From Puniceicoccales bacterium (GTDB taxonomy: Bacteria > Verrucomicrobiota > Verrucomicrobiia > Opitutales > LL51): a stretch of DNA of 7,615 bases. The position numbers and the translations under genes are program-made. Positions 5,506 through 7,615 of the stretch are shown here, piece by piece; positions within the stretch are counted from its first letter, which is position 1, and every line of letters begins with the position of its first letter. The notes under the pieces were generated by a model. The model did no database searches and had not been told where the DNA came from. It was given only the letters and a program-made list of their open reading frames with translations. The stretch spans positions 1 to 7,615 of the forward strand of contig JAISMD010000012.1 of assembly GCA_031276935.1 (NCBI GenBank), in the 5' to 3' direction.

Positions 5506-7615
5506 ATGGGAAACGAATTATTATACGGGACATGGTTAGATGGGGTATGCGGACTATTATTTTTTCGGGAACAGATGGATTCCCGGATATGGGGAGAAAG
5601 GTTGGGAAGCTTATTGATCAATGGGGAACTTCGTTCCACAGAGTTTTCTCCGGCATTACCGTTGGAAATCGCCGAAACCAATGGCTATTACGAAGAAAAT
5701 GGAACCATTGTTTTTGCACTATTTAGTGGGGAACGGGAAACTCTTTCCAAGAAAAAATTCTTTTTAGCGGGAGACATCAATGGATGGCTATCGGCGGGCC
5801 AAACGTCCCGTTGGGAATTGAAACCTGCGGTAATCGGAGGATGCCATTGCTTGGCTTTGGAGATTCCGAAGGGAAAATTACCCTCCCATTTCCAATTTAA
5901 ATTTGTTTCCCAGGATTGGGAATGGCAGCCTTTACCGCGATTCTGCCGTAACATCGTTATCCCTAGTCCCAATCTAATGAATTTGGAATATCGTGGGGAG
6001 AAAACCGGCCAACATATGGTCAAATTTTCCCTTAGAAAGGGTATTTTTGCGTTGGGAGATTTCGCAGAATTGATAGGGCACAACCAACGCATCGCTATCG
6101 ATGACGAACGTCTCCTCGATTCACTTTATTCCGACGAAAAATTAGGGGCGTACGTGGAGAACGGTACAACGTATTTCGCACTATTTGCACCGAGGGTTTC
6201 GGGAGTTAGCGTTCTTTGGAAGCGGGATTTGGGGGGAGAATACCAGAACCGATCCATGGAAAAAGAAGCGAATGGTATTTGGAAAACTCAATGGGATCAG
6301 GATTTGACCAATGGTTACTATTTATTCCGTATTCAGAGGCGTGAAAATGGCATATTCTTTTCCCGGGATGTGGTGGATCCCTACGCCCGGGCATTGGTGA
6401 GTAGGAATGGCCCCGGTATCGTTGTTCCGACCCAGGAAGTCGCACACCATTTCCAAGGAGTGCCATTGGAAAAATTGGTGATTTACGAAGGTCATGTACG
6501 GGATTTAATTACTAAAGTCCGGGAAATTCCGGATGTGGAAAAACTGGGATTCCGTGGTCTAACAAAATTTTTAGAGCATCATTATTTACAGAATCTCGGA
6601 ATCAATGCCATTGAATTACAACCGATCCAGGAATTCGATGGTGAAAGGCAAAGCGATTATCACTGGGGTTATATGCCGATCAATTACTTTGCACCGGCCA
6701 GTGCCTACGGAAGTGAACCCGAAAAGGGAAGTCAAGTGGGGGAGTTCAAGGACCTTGTGGAGGCCTTTCACCGCCACAATATATCGGTGATTTTGGATGT
6801 GGTTTACAACCATGTGGGAGAACCTAACCATTTACACATGATCGATGAAAAATACTTTTTTCGCCGCAATGATGATGGCTTCCTGCTGAATTACAGTGGT
6901 TGCGGTAACGATCTCGCTACGGAACGTCCCATGGTACGGAAATTAATTCGCGATAGTTTGGAGTACCTATTGCGTACCTACGATGTCGATGGTTTTCGCT
7001 TCGATTTAGCGGAATTGGTTGGCTTAGAATTCTTGGATGAACTGCGGCTATATTTGCAGCGCATTAAACCTTCGCTCATTATGATTGCCGAGCCGTGGAG
7101 TTTCCGCAGTTACGTGGGCCACGATGTGCGGAAGACACAGTTACTCGCTTGGAATGATGAGTATCGTAATTTCATTAGGGACTATATTTTGGGACATGGG
7201 AATTGGGATGGTCTCCGCTACTTCGTCGAGGGATCATTGAAATTCCGTTCCAAATTCCCGGCTCAAAGTGTGAATTATTTATCCTCCCACGACGATCTTT
7301 GTTGGATCGATAGCATCACGGCGCAGATCAACCGGGACGCTTCCATGCCCGCTCTAATCGATTGGCGGCGCACCCATATGGCCCTTGCTATTTTACTACT
7401 ATCCTTGGGTGTACCCATGGTCGCTGCGGCTACGGAATTACTCCACTCCAAAGGGGGAGTCTCCAATACCTACCAGCGGGGCGATCTCAATGCCATAGAT
7501 TATACCCGGGCATGGGAATATCCGTTGACGTTGGGTTACTTGGAGAATCTGATTCATCTACGCATGGAATCTTCCCTATTTTGTCTCAAAAAAACTCCTT
7601 CGGAGAACTACAATC
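5506..7615 (+). CDS. GH13 pullulanase/isoamylase-type alpha-glucan debranching enzyme (3' end outside window)
   Basis: Retaining glycoside hydrolase of family GH13, probably cutting alpha-1,6 branches in glycogen or related glucans. The frame is open for 703 codons and runs off the window. No signal peptide is present, so it is likely cytoplasmic. Two N-terminal beta-sandwich regions are suggested: one CBM48/AMPK-like with FLAGDINGW (86-94), and a second early-set domain around 213-300 (LGAYVENG, FAPRVSGVSVLW). The catalytic barrel starts near YEGHVRDL (327-334). Seen: DYHWGY (384-389), region I DVVYNH (431-436), SGCGND (464-469) as in type I pullulanases, region II DGFRFD with nucleophile D500, region III IAEPW with acid/base E529, and region IV SSHDD with H595 and D596. 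All catalytic residues are present. It could be called pullulanase, GlgX-like debranching enzyme or another GH13 hydrolase; SGCGND and the ERPMVRKLI block favour the pullulanase side. The ATG at 5506 is the first in frame after a stop at 5491. The far C-terminal beta domain is missing only because of the window edge. Confidence 0.9.
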   Translation, partial: MGNELLYGTWLDGVCGLLFFREQMDSRIWGERLGSLLINGELRSTEFSPALPLEIAETNGYYEENGTIVFALFSGERETLSKKKFFLAGDINGWLSAGQTSRWELKPAVIGGCHCLALEIPKGKLPSHFQFKFVSQDWEWQPLPRFCRNIVIPSPNLMNLEYRGEKTGQHMVKFSLRKGIFALGDFAELIGHNQRIAIDDERLLDSLYSDEKLGAYVENGTTYFALFAPRVSGVSVLWKRDLGGEYQNRSMEKEANGIWKTQWDQDLTNGYYLFRIQRRENGIFFSRDVVDPYARALVSRNGPGIVVPTQEVAHHFQGVPLEKLVIYEGHVRDLITKVREIPDVEKLGFRGLTKFLEHHYLQNLGINAIELQPIQEFDGERQSDYHWGYMPINYFAPASAYGSEPEKGSQVGEFKDLVEAFHRHNISVILDVVYNHVGEPNHLHMIDEKYFFRRNDDGFLLNYSGCGNDLATERPMVRKLIRDSLEYLLRTYDVDGFRFDLAELVGLEFLDELRLYLQRIKPSLIMIAEPWSFRSYVGHDVRKTQLLAWNDEYRNFIRDYILGHGNWDGLRYFVEGSLKFRSKFPAQSVNYLSSHDDLCWIDSITAQINRDASMPALIDWRRTHMALAILLLSLGVPMVAAATELLHSKGGVSNTYQRGDLNAIDYTRAWEYPLTLGYLENLIHLRMESSLFCLKKTPSENYN

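Noticed and set aside
5688..6092. A 134-codon minus-strand frame inside the GH13 gene
   Set aside because: It is shadowed by the continuous 703-codon plus-strand GH13 frame and has no own start signals or domain.

Overview
The window reads as an ordinary chromosomal segment of a Gram-negative (diderm) bacterium. By eye its GC content is moderate, in the mid-40s percent. An LPS-export gene group (lptC-lptA-lptB) shows an outer membrane. The rhomboid protease has a C-terminal tail of a type I associate with Bacteroidota and Verrucomicrobiota-like bacteria, so a PVC/Verrucomicrobiota-type host is a tentative guess. No mobile element, CRISPR array, tRNA or rRNA was seen. The window is densely coding and no gene-free stretch exceeds about 105 bases.

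Layout: (1) 50-982 (+) biotin synthase BioB. (2) 1064-1906 (+) six-TM-type rhomboid serine protease with a small soluble C-terminal domain, preceded by a good sigma70-like promoter very close to its ATG. (3) A convergent junction at 1907-1954. (4) A minus-strand cluster running 4943 -> 1955: an LptC-like protein, an LptA-like protein (overlapping lptC by 50 nt), the LptB ATPase, and a 365-residue tandem HAD protein starting 4 nt after the lptB stop. (5) A 101-nt divergent promoter region at 4944-5044. (6) 5045-5455 (+) an unrecognised 136-residue protein. (7) 5506 to the window end (+) a GH13 debranching-type enzyme (pullulanase/isoamylase-like), cut off by the window edge after 703 codons.

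How they fit together: the minus-strand cluster corresponds to the Lpt transport bridge (LptB ATPase, LptC and LptA periplasmic parts) plus a KdsC-family sugar-phosphate phosphatase. This resembles the Enterobacteria kdsC-lptC-lptA-lptB neighbourhood, but here the HAD gene comes last. The GH13 enzyme points to cytoplasmic glycogen or alpha-glucan metabolism, and bioB to biotin synthesis.

Most worth a second look: (a) the HAD protein looks like two KdsC-type domains in tandem, the first having lost the catalytic DxD motif and the second keeping it but carrying TGE in place of the usual Kdo8P-phosphatase TGR; (b) BioB has Tyr at the position of E. coli Cys97, a ligand of the sulfur-donating [2Fe-2S] cluster; (c) two plus-strand genes have promoter-like elements ending 9-10 nt before their start codons, suggesting leaderless or nearly leaderless transcripts.
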